Shown here: in pieces, positions 26,015-34,252 of the stretch
Position numbering within the stretch: position 1 is the stretch's first letter
Layout of the letters: every line of letters starts with the position of its first letter
Virus record (IMG/VR): IMGVR_UViG_3300008261_000084
Span: 1 to 64,000 of that record
DNA length: 64,000 nt
Reading direction: 5' to 3' (one strand)
Origin: a virus
Position numbers and translations under genes: made by a program
Notes under the pieces: generated by a model
Told to the model about the DNA's origin: nothing
What the model saw: only the letters and a program-made list of their open reading frames with translations
Database searches by the model: none

Positions 26015-29000
26015 TGTATAATAAAAAAGTTCTCTCCACAGCAAAGGCGGAGCTTAATAAAGCTAAAGCTCCTAAGAAACCTAAAGATATGATCACTGAT
26101 CGAATGGGTCAGTGGAAATATCCTGGGTTAGATACCAGAATTCCTGGTGATGGTTCTAAAGATATAAACATTACAATGGATGGTGTCTACAAACCTTTAC
26201 TTGCTATAGCAGATACAGGTGAGAAAAAAAAGTTATATCCTGGAGACAATCATACATTCCGTGGTGCTAAATATGTAGATGAATTTCCTGAAGCTAAAAG
26301 GGGCGGTAACAAAAAAAGAAAAACTAAAAGCTTATCAGGAACTAATAAGTTAATGCAAAAGAATCCTTTGCTCAGAGATTACAAGAACAGAGAATTTGAT
26401 CCAAATGTAGATTACTTTCAAGAAGGTGGTGATATAAATTTAGAACTTACACAAGATGAAATTGATCAATACGTAAAAGGTGGTTATATAGTAGAAGACA
26501 TATCTGTACCAGAACTTAATCAAGCTCAGAAAGGTAAAACTGTAGAAATATCTGACCCTAAAGAATTTGCTTATAGAAACCAAAAATACAAGGATAGTTT
26601 AGATTTATATAACTATTCAAATAAACAAGTAGTAGACAAAACTAAAAGATTTGGTTCAGATGCTATAGGTGTACAAAAAGAATATAATAAAAAAAAGGCT
26701 GCTGAATTTTTAAAAGAACAATTAAAAACATATGGTGATTTAGCACATGATCCAAAAGATAAGTATGGTAAGTTAATTACTAAACTTGTAAAAAAATCAA
26801 ATATATCACCAATAGGGTTAAGTATTAATGTTGAAGATTATGACTATATATTTAAAAAACCTGCACAAAAAGTAGTACTTAAAAAAGAAAATACACCTGT
26901 TCAAGATACTATAATTCAAAAACCTGTTGTACAGCAAGAAGTAAAACCTGTTATACAACAAAATATAAAACCGGTTCAAAAAACAGATTACCCTCAAGGT
27001 TATCAACCATACTCATTATATGGAAGAGTGCTAGATCCAGAAGTTTATGGGTATGGTGAATCTATAAATGGTAAACCATTAGAACTTGCTCAAGGTGCTG
27101 ATATGATGCTGAAAAAAATGCAGATGGAAAAATATAAAAAGGCTAATAAGTATCCATGGGTTAAACAAGAAGGTGGCAATATAAAAACACATAGAAGTAA
27201 AGACGGTACTGTTACTAATACAATTACTAAAGCTAATGGTGATACTGTAATACAGGTTAAAACTAAAAATGGTAAGTATTATGAAAAGCTTATTAAAAAA
27301 AGTGATGCCTTAGATACATTATCAAAATTACAAGGTGCTGTTAAACCTGAGTTTTTAGCATTGGGTAAGGCTGAAGCTGAAACTAAAAGAGAGGAGAAGC
27401 AAGCAAAACAAAAGTTTTTAAAAGAAGCTTGGTCTAATTATGATGATTGGTCTACTTCAGATAAAGTATCTGATAGAGTAGGAGCATTTCTGAATGATCC
27501 ATTTGGAATGACAGCAAGAGCACTAACAGGAGATCAAGCTTATATACCAGGTATGGCTCAAGGTTTACATAACCATGAAGATCCTGAAGTAAGAAATAGA
27601 TACTTAAAAGAATTAGGATACACTCCTGGAGAATTTGATGCTTCTGATGTACAGAACATGATTAACCCCGGTTACTGGGCTAGTTCATTTGTTGAAAATA
27701 GCAGAAAGGGTAATGTTGGTACAGCAGCATTAGAGGGAGCACTAATGTTCCTACCGCACTTACCTAAAGGTACTGTAAGTAAATCTAACATTAAATCTGG
27801 TGCAAAGCTTTTAGCTGATGATATAGTTAATAAAACACCATTAAAAAATACATACAAGATATTAGGAAAAGATACAAAGTTTTATAATCCTGGTGAAAAA
27901 CCACATTGGTTAAAAGGTTATACAGAATCTTGGAATCCTATGGAAGCAGATTTAGAACCACTTGCGGATTTTAGATTAAATGAAGCAATAAAAAATTTAG
28001 AGAACAAAAAGATATTTAAAGAACATGACGCAGTAAATAATAAATATTCACAAATACTTAATAATTTAAGTGAACAAAAAAAAATTGCTTTAAAGGCAAA
28101 TAATACAAAAGCTGTATCAGAAATCAATGCTGAATTAGATGATCTATTTAATGCAAGACTTAAAGAGCATAATAAAATTGCACGAAAACATTTTCAATCT
28201 AAAGAGCATCCTTTTGAAGAACAAATAGGTGCTGGTGGTTTTGGAACTGTGTATGGTTTACCTGAATCAGAATTTGTGATTAAAGTAGGGCAAGTTCCAA
28301 AAAATGAAAGTATATTAAAATTAGTAGAAAATTCTAAAGGTATTAATAAACCAAACATTGCTTTGCCAAAAAGAGCTAGTGCTACATCATCTGGTGAAAA
28401 GGTAATAGTAATGAATAAGGTTGAACCTGTTGAAGGTAATATTTTTACAAACCCTCCGACTAAAGAAAGTTATGAGCAATTAATAAAGGATGTTGAAGAA
28501 TTACAAGGTAAAGGAATTTATCTTGATTTTGAGAATCCACAAAATATACAATACAATCCAAAAACCGGTTTATTTAATATATATGATTTAAATACAACTG
28601 GTCATATTTTACACAAAACTGTTCCTAAAAATAGTTATAATGCTGGTGAAAAAACTATAGAACAATTACTTATTGATAATAAAAAATTACCTAGTGATTG
28701 GGGAAGTATAGCAAGTAGTAAATCTAATGCTGCAAATGAATGGGAAACAACTATAAGTAATTTAACAAGACCAGTAGGTGAAATACCATATAAGCCTGAA
28801 TTTAATACAAATGCTGCTAGTAAATTATATAGCTTAACTCATGAAAGAAAACTTCTTTTTGATACTCCAGAAGGTGAGAAAAGAATTAAAGATTTAATTG
28901 AAAATACACCAGAATTAAAAAATTCAGGATTTACTGTTGATGATTACAAAAGAGGTTTAGATGACATAACTAATGTTAATCTTCATTATCATAGATTATA

Positions 29001-31089
29001 CAAAGATTATACTGATTTAGAAAAAGCTCTTGAATATGCAAAAAATGTTGGGGGTGCTGATAAACAAGCAATATTAGATATGAATACCCAACTTGGTAAA
29101 ATGTCTTTTACACTTGCAGATTATGAAAAATTTATTCATGAACCAAAATGGTATTTAAATGCTTACATGAATAGAAAAGGACAACCTTCTGTAGGATTAA
29201 TAAAACCAGGAATACATCCAAAAGACAATTTTGATATTTTTGCAAATCCTCATTTAAATGACTTGGATATTTTAAGAATTGGTAGACATGAACTAGGTCA
29301 TTATATACAAAGAGGTGCAAGAACTAATTTAGATGATGAACTATCTAAAATATCTTTATTAGATGAAAATCCAAATATTAAACATATACCTTTTAGTGAA
29401 TCACAAGGTTCTTCAAAACTTCATCAACTCATTATGAGTGCTGAGGATCCGTTTAAGAAAATGAAAAAATATTGGAAATCTGCTGCTAATGGTAGAGAGA
29501 AAACACCATTTATAGAAGAAGTAAGAGCTGATCTTTTAGAAGAAGGTGTAATAAATAATTTATATGATGAAGTTACTCCTGATATGCTTGAATATCATTA
29601 CATAAATTATTTAAAAAAACAAGGTAATAAATATCCATTAAGAATTTTTGACTTGATGGAAAACAAACCTGAGAATTTTAAAATCATGTCTGATGTTATA
29701 AATAAGATGCCAGCAGTTGCACCTATAGTAGGTGGTGCAGGAGCAGCGGCTATTATGGGTAATGAGCAAGGACAAAAGAAAGAAATGAAGAAAGGTGGTA
29801 TTGTTGCTGATCTTACTGAAAAAGAAATTAGAGAATACACTGCAAGAGGATATATTGTTGAAGAGGATGATGATGAATACCAAGATGGTGGAGAAGCTGA
29901 GGCAATAAGCAACATTAGACGTAGACAAAAAGAAATAGCTGATTTAAGAGCTAATTCAAACATGTCAGAGGAAGTAAATCAAACACCTACTCAAGTACCT
30001 GTTCAAAAAACTATTGTTATTAACAAAGAGCCTATCAAACCACTTGTTAGAATTGCTGTTTCAAATAAACAAATTGAAAAACCAAAATCAACTGTAGTAA
30101 ATAAACCTATTGTAAAAACATTTGAAAAAAGTAAAGTAAAAGCAGAACAGAAATTAAATCAAAAACAAATAATACAACAAGTACAAGCAATCAAAAAAGA
30201 CTTAAAAGCTTCTTATTTACCTAATGCACCAAAAGAATTTTACAATCAGTTTGTAGAAAAACCGGTAACTAAACATGTTCAAACACCTAAAGCATTACAT
30301 AGTGATAATAAAACTTATGCTGATGAATTAAAAAGAATGATGAGAGCAATTGAGGAGGATGATATGATGGCATTAGTATCTGGAACAGAACCTAAACCAA
30401 AACCATTGTTTGAAAATTCTAACATTGAAAAAGAAATATTAGACAGACAGAAGTTTGATAATACTCATTATGGTAGATTTGATACAAGAGGTGATGATGT
30501 AATGAATAGAACAGATGTAAAAAGAAATAGAGACTCTGAGTTATTCTTTGCTAACATGGCTAAGAACAATTCTGTTATAGTTGACATAGGTTCTGCTTTA
30601 GGAAATAACAATCCTTCAATGGCTGGTGTTTCTGTATGGGAGTTAGCAAGTAATCCTCAAATTAAAAAGAAAGGTATTAATGTAATTGCAACAGACTTAC
30701 CGGATCAGATAAAAGATTTTAAGAAACATGTTAAGAATAAAAAAGCATATCCAATAGATTATGCGGAAGTTCCTGAAACATTTAACACTCCTATAGCAGA
30801 TATATTAAAATCTAAAAAGTTAGATGATAAGAAAGATGTATACCTTAGAGCAGCAAACAGTATTGACTTACTAATGAATACAGAGCAAGCAATAGAGCAC
30901 TTAAATCATATTGCAAAAACACTTAAAAATAAAAATGTAACGTACCTTTATAATAATGTAATATTATTTAAACCAGAAGGTAGTAAAACTTTTAAAAAGT
31001 TAGGTAATTTGAATAATGCAGGATTTGACCATAACAATAGAACATGGGTTAAAAACAAAAACAGAATCCCATATACCTTAAATTTTTAA
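26014..31089 (+). CDS. Polyvalent virion protein: kinase-like, zincin and methyltransferase domains, 1691 aa
   Basis: The basic N-terminal region carries the recurrent modules GGDINLELTQDEIDQYVKGG and QAQKG (residues about 136-175). A diverged protein-kinase-like domain follows: Gly loop IGAGGFGTVYG (738-748), Lys757 in EFVIKVG, LDFENPQNI with Asp838 and Asn844, and Asp858 in IYDLN. Next is a zinc metallopeptidase HELGH (1092-1096) with Glu1168/1169 in IEEVRADLLEEG as possible third ligand. Then come a Gly/Ala segment (VAPIVGGAGAAAIMG), a second GG-LT..EI..Y module (about 1261-1285) and a C-terminal class I methyltransferase (VDIGSALGNN 1523-1532, VIATDLP). Such multi-enzyme proteins match the polyvalent proteins thought to be injected with phage DNA. 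Target substrates are unknown; kinase activity is uncertain. Confidence 0.75.
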   Translation: MYNKKVLSTAKAELNKAKAPKKPKDMITDRMGQWKYPGLDTRIPGDGSKDINITMDGVYKPLLAIADTGEKKKLYPGDNHTFRGAKYVDEFPEAKRGGNKKRKTKSLSGTNKLMQKNPLLRDYKNREFDPNVDYFQEGGDINLELTQDEIDQYVKGGYIVEDISVPELNQAQKGKTVEISDPKEFAYRNQKYKDSLDLYNYSNKQVVDKTKRFGSDAIGVQKEYNKKKAAEFLKEQLKTYGDLAHDPKDKYGKLITKLVKKSNISPIGLSINVEDYDYIFKKPAQKVVLKKENTPVQDTIIQKPVVQQEVKPVIQQNIKPVQKTDYPQGYQPYSLYGRVLDPEVYGYGESINGKPLELAQGADMMLKKMQMEKYKKANKYPWVKQEGGNIKTHRSKDGTVTNTITKANGDTVIQVKTKNGKYYEKLIKKSDALDTLSKLQGAVKPEFLALGKAEAETKREEKQAKQKFLKEAWSNYDDWSTSDKVSDRVGAFLNDPFGMTARALTGDQAYIPGMAQGLHNHEDPEVRNRYLKELGYTPGEFDASDVQNMINPGYWASSFVENSRKGNVGTAALEGALMFLPHLPKGTVSKSNIKSGAKLLADDIVNKTPLKNTYKILGKDTKFYNPGEKPHWLKGYTESWNPMEADLEPLADFRLNEAIKNLENKKIFKEHDAVNNKYSQILNNLSEQKKIALKANNTKAVSEINAELDDLFNARLKEHNKIARKHFQSKEHPFEEQIGAGGFGTVYGLPESEFVIKVGQVPKNESILKLVENSKGINKPNIALPKRASATSSGEKVIVMNKVEPVEGNIFTNPPTKESYEQLIKDVEELQGKGIYLDFENPQNIQYNPKTGLFNIYDLNTTGHILHKTVPKNSYNAGEKTIEQLLIDNKKLPSDWGSIASSKSNAANEWETTISNLTRPVGEIPYKPEFNTNAASKLYSLTHERKLLFDTPEGEKRIKDLIENTPELKNSGFTVDDYKRGLDDITNVNLHYHRLYKDYTDLEKALEYAKNVGGADKQAILDMNTQLGKMSFTLADYEKFIHEPKWYLNAYMNRKGQPSVGLIKPGIHPKDNFDIFANPHLNDLDILRIGRHELGHYIQRGARTNLDDELSKISLLDENPNIKHIPFSESQGSSKLHQLIMSAEDPFKKMKKYWKSAANGREKTPFIEEVRADLLEEGVINNLYDEVTPDMLEYHYINYLKKQGNKYPLRIFDLMENKPENFKIMSDVINKMPAVAPIVGGAGAAAIMGNEQGQKKEMKKGGIVADLTEKEIREYTARGYIVEEDDDEYQDGGEAEAISNIRRRQKEIADLRANSNMSEEVNQTPTQVPVQKTIVINKEPIKPLVRIAVSNKQIEKPKSTVVNKPIVKTFEKSKVKAEQKLNQKQIIQQVQAIKKDLKASYLPNAPKEFYNQFVEKPVTKHVQTPKALHSDNKTYADELKRMMRAIEEDDMMALVSGTEPKPKPLFENSNIEKEILDRQKFDNTHYGRFDTRGDDVMNRTDVKRNRDSELFFANMAKNNSVIVDIGSALGNNNPSMAGVSVWELASNPQIKKKGINVIATDLPDQIKDFKKHVKNKKAYPIDYAEVPETFNTPIADILKSKKLDDKKDVYLRAANSIDLLMNTEQAIEHLNHIAKTLKNKNVTYLYNNVILFKPEGSKTFKKLGNLNNAGFDHNNRTWVKNKNRIPYTLNF

Positions 31090-31108
31090 AGTTTAAATGA
31101 TAAATTTA

Positions 31109-31131
31109 TTTTTAGTATATTAAATTATAAT
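31109..31131 (+). promoter_or_regulatory. Weak candidate promoter in the 50-base gap before 31140
   Basis: TTTTTAGTATATTAAATTATAA is a looser version of the ACTATATTAT motif, nine bases before the ATG at 31140. This is one of the few real gaps in an otherwise back-to-back operon. Confidence 0.3.
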
Positions 31132-31139
31132 CTTTACAC

Positions 31140-32819
31140 ATGGAAAGAAAAAGAGTTAGAATTTACAAAGCTCCTGATGGACAAGGTGAATATAGATCAA
31201 AGCTTAAATCATTTGTTACTGCACAAAAAGGAATATCTGTGGATGATTCTGCTATGCATAGAACTCCTGATGAAGCCTTAAAAGAAAATGCTATCACTAC
31301 TTATGTGAAATATGTTAATACTCAGCTTAAAGATGGTATGTCAATTCAAGGAATCTATAAGGATTTACTTGAAAAAGGTTTAGCTGAAGAAGAAGCGGCA
31401 GGGTTATTAAAGTATTTTGTTCAAAATAATTTAGAAGGTACACCAGAAGCAAGTGAAGAAAAGCAACAACAAGAAGGACAATCTGCTGAACAACCTACAA
31501 TGCAAGAAGGTGGGGCTGCTGAACAAATATTATCTCAGTATGATGCTGAGAAAGGTGCTTCATTAGAAGATGATGAAACAATAGATTTAATGAAACTGTT
31601 AAAAGAACCTGCTGAAAACTATTTATCAGAAATGCAAAATAGTTCTAAGGTTTATTTTCCAGGTATTTCAGATTATATATTTGACTATAAACCTATTGAG
31701 TTTATGGATCCAACACATAGCAATGTTTATCCTGGTTTACAACAAGCAAAAAAAGGAGGAGTTTCTAAAAAGAGCTTTGTTAAAAATGTTTTGGGTCGCT
31801 TTAAGGAAGGTGGTGAAGATGAACCTGCTCAACAAGGAGACAAAATGGATACAATGACTTCTGAAATAAGTAACAGAAAAAATTCTTTTATTGCTAAGTT
31901 AAAGGAAATCAATGAGGAAGAGAAAATAAAAAATCTCTATGATCAAATGATGGAAACTAATGATCCGGGGTTAATGCAAACTGCGCAAACTCTTGCTGGT
32001 GGAAATGGTGGTGTAGGAGAAGACAATGAAGAAAGCTTATCTTATCAACAATCCGGTGGTTACTTAGGAGAAGGACAACCTGAACTATTTATGAATGGTG
32101 GTGTTGATTACCCATATGAGTTAGAACAAGCTCAAGAAGGAAAAGAAAAAAGAAAAACAAAAGTAAAATATGTTGACAATCCAACATTACCATCATCAAA
32201 ATTAAGATTGTTTAATCCAGTTTGGGGTGAAAGAAAAGTTTATAGTAATAGACCATATAACGCATTAACAAGAGAACTTTATAGAGATCCTGTTGATGAT
32301 TTAACTCCTGTTGCAAGAACTGTACATAAGAGAGGTATATTTGGTAGACCTAAAAAGTGGACTGATTACTATTCTAAAGATGGTAAATTAATGGTTCCTC
32401 CAGGTGCAACAGACATCACTACTAAAAAAGATGAGAAAAAATTAATAAATGATCAGTCAGAAGAATTATGGGATGACTTATCAGGTAAAGCTAAAAGAGC
32501 AATAAGAAGAGGTGAGAGAAGATTAAATAGAAGAAAAGGTTATGAAGATGAAAAAGAACTAACAATTCAAGAGTTAATTGCTTTACAAGAAGAACAAAGA
32601 AAAAAAGAAAATGATAAATCATACAAAGAAAGAAAAGATGCTATAGAAGCAGATGATAAAAGAAAAAAAGACTTTGGTAGAATTGATGATCCTGAGCGTA
32701 AAAAAGCAGACTGGGAAACTATTAATGATAGAATTAATGGTAAACTAGAAGAGTATGTATTCTCAACAATTAGCAAACCAAATGGGTTATGGAGTAAATT
32801 ATCAAAACATATTAGATAG
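31140..32819 (+). CDS. Low-complexity virion protein with AQxG/GG modules, 559 aa; probably frame-broken at its 3' end
   Basis: The start RKRVRIYKAPDGQGEYRSK is followed by SFVTAQKG (AQxG). Charged, Gln/Glu/Gly-rich sequence follows with repeated turns QEGGAAEQ, KKGGVSKKS, KEGGEDE, QSGGYLGEG, MNGGVDY and QAQEG, and then a highly charged coiled-coil-like region (ELTIQELIALQEEQRKKEND). No enzyme motif is visible. The last 22 residues or so (YVFSTISKPNGLWSKLSKHI) overlap the start of the next gene in another frame by 65 bases. That tail looks unlike the rest, so the natural protein may continue into the next frame. It is likely an internal or cargo-type virion protein, by position and shared modules. 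Confidence 0.65.
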   Translation: MERKRVRIYKAPDGQGEYRSKLKSFVTAQKGISVDDSAMHRTPDEALKENAITTYVKYVNTQLKDGMSIQGIYKDLLEKGLAEEEAAGLLKYFVQNNLEGTPEASEEKQQQEGQSAEQPTMQEGGAAEQILSQYDAEKGASLEDDETIDLMKLLKEPAENYLSEMQNSSKVYFPGISDYIFDYKPIEFMDPTHSNVYPGLQQAKKGGVSKKSFVKNVLGRFKEGGEDEPAQQGDKMDTMTSEISNRKNSFIAKLKEINEEEKIKNLYDQMMETNDPGLMQTAQTLAGGNGGVGEDNEESLSYQQSGGYLGEGQPELFMNGGVDYPYELEQAQEGKEKRKTKVKYVDNPTLPSSKLRLFNPVWGERKVYSNRPYNALTRELYRDPVDDLTPVARTVHKRGIFGRPKKWTDYYSKDGKLMVPPGATDITTKKDEKKLINDQSEELWDDLSGKAKRAIRRGERRLNRRKGYEDEKELTIQELIALQEEQRKKENDKSYKERKDAIEADDKRKKDFGRIDDPERKKADWETINDRINGKLEEYVFSTISKPNGLWSKLSKHIR

Positions 32820-34248
32820 ACCTACTAATCCAAACAATCCAAATGAGCAAAGAGCTAATTTAGAAGAAGATATTCTTAATAGAGAAATTAATGCTGCTGA
32901 AAATGCTGGTTATGATTTATACGGTGATCTTAATACTTACATTCCTGCTGATGAGAGAAACACAGTTTCTCCTGGCACATATCAATTTACTCCTGGTAAA
33001 TCTAAAACACGCGCTGCTGAAGAAGCAAGAATTGCAGCTGAGATGGAAAGAGAGCGTGAAGCAGAAGAGTGGGAAAGAGATATGCAAAGAAACACAAGAA
33101 AACAATTAGGTGGTTTGCCAAAAGCTCAAATAGGTGTTAAGTCACCTACTAATGGTGTAAACCCTGCTTCAGATCCTACAGCTAATAAACAAAATTGGTC
33201 TGGTGTTTTGAATATGAATAATCAACCTAAGAAGGAAGAATTCCAATTCCCAATGAAAATGGAAGCACCTGCTGAAGAAAAATCTGCATTACCCGATTGG
33301 TTAAATAAAGATACTTGGATGAATTCATTGACAGAAGATAAAGATGAAACTACTGAAGAGAATCCTGATTTAATTGCACAAGATTTTGAATCTAAAAGAG
33401 ACTTTAATGGAGAAGCTTTTAATCAAAAGCTGAATGCAGGTATTGATGCTTTTACAGGTCTTGCTAAAAGAATGGATACCAATAGACAAATGGCTGATTA
33501 CTATGCTAATAATAGTGGTGTAGATTCTTTCATGAATCCACAAGAAGCAAAATTAAAAGGTAAGTTTGTTGCATATGGTCAAGAAAGTGGATTGATAGAC
33601 CCAACAAAAATGGGTAATGAGAAAAACAGCATATTTGCTGGAACTAATAGTGCTCGTTCTGGTGGTTACATGCAAGATGGTGGACAATCTAGAGAGGAAA
33701 TTTTAAAGCAATTTACAGGTACACCTGAGTTTAAAAGAGGTCTTGACTTAATGATGCAAAGAGATAACACTGATAATGGTGATCCATTCTATGATGCAAT
33801 GAGAGAGGCTAATTATACTGAAGAAGATCAGAATAAATACCGTGAAGCTATTGGTGAAATGAATAATCCTGAGTGGTTAGAAAGAGTACCTCAAAAAAGT
33901 CCTTATATTAAATCTGGTAGACAGAGAGAGTTACAAGACTTAATGAATAAAGCTTATGGTTCAGAAAGATATAATACTCCATATGCAGTTGGAAGTGGTG
34001 GGCCAAGAAGAGAAGATGAGCGATACATTCCAACACCTGAAAGAAGACCTACACCATTTGAAGATGGTAGAGTTGATCCTAGAACATTAGAAGCAATTCA
34101 ACCTGGTGCAAATGAATATGAAGGTATGCAAATAGGTGGCTATATGGAAGAAGAAGGATATGCTGAAGGAGGTGTATTTGATATGGATGAAGATGAATTA
34201 AGAGAATTCCTTGCTAACGGGGGAGAAGTTGAATATTTAGAATCTTAA
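32755..34248 (+). CDS. Low-complexity virion protein with AQIG/GG modules, 497 aa; possibly the 3' part of the preceding gene
   Basis: The first usable ATG is at 32755; the frame is closed just upstream by TAG at 32746-32748. The N-terminus MYSQQLANQMGYGVNYQNIL is Asn/Gln-rich. A charged helix (RAAEEARIAAEMEREREAEEW) precedes LGGLPKAQIG, an AQxG motif, and ARSGGYMQDGG. The C-terminus GGVFDMDEDELREFLANGGE is a third copy of the GG-L..E(I/L)..(Y/F) module seen twice in the 1691-aa protein. No catalytic motif is visible. Joining it to the upstream frame with one +1 shift would give a protein of about 1050 residues. Whether it is a separate gene or a fragment is undecided. Confidence 0.6.
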   Translation: MYSQQLANQMGYGVNYQNILDRPTNPNNPNEQRANLEEDILNREINAAENAGYDLYGDLNTYIPADERNTVSPGTYQFTPGKSKTRAAEEARIAAEMEREREAEEWERDMQRNTRKQLGGLPKAQIGVKSPTNGVNPASDPTANKQNWSGVLNMNNQPKKEEFQFPMKMEAPAEEKSALPDWLNKDTWMNSLTEDKDETTEENPDLIAQDFESKRDFNGEAFNQKLNAGIDAFTGLAKRMDTNRQMADYYANNSGVDSFMNPQEAKLKGKFVAYGQESGLIDPTKMGNEKNSIFAGTNSARSGGYMQDGGQSREEILKQFTGTPEFKRGLDLMMQRDNTDNGDPFYDAMREANYTEEDQNKYREAIGEMNNPEWLERVPQKSPYIKSGRQRELQDLMNKAYGSERYNTPYAVGSGGPRREDERYIPTPERRPTPFEDGRVDPRTLEAIQPGANEYEGMQIGGYMEEEGYAEGGVFDMDEDELREFLANGGEVEYLES

Positions 34249-34252
34249 TAAG

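Noticed and set aside
29607-29963. 118-codon minus-strand frame with hydrophobic Ser/Ile-rich product
   Set aside because: It is antisense to the conserved-looking C-terminal part of the 1691-aa protein, with no start context or neighbours on that strand.
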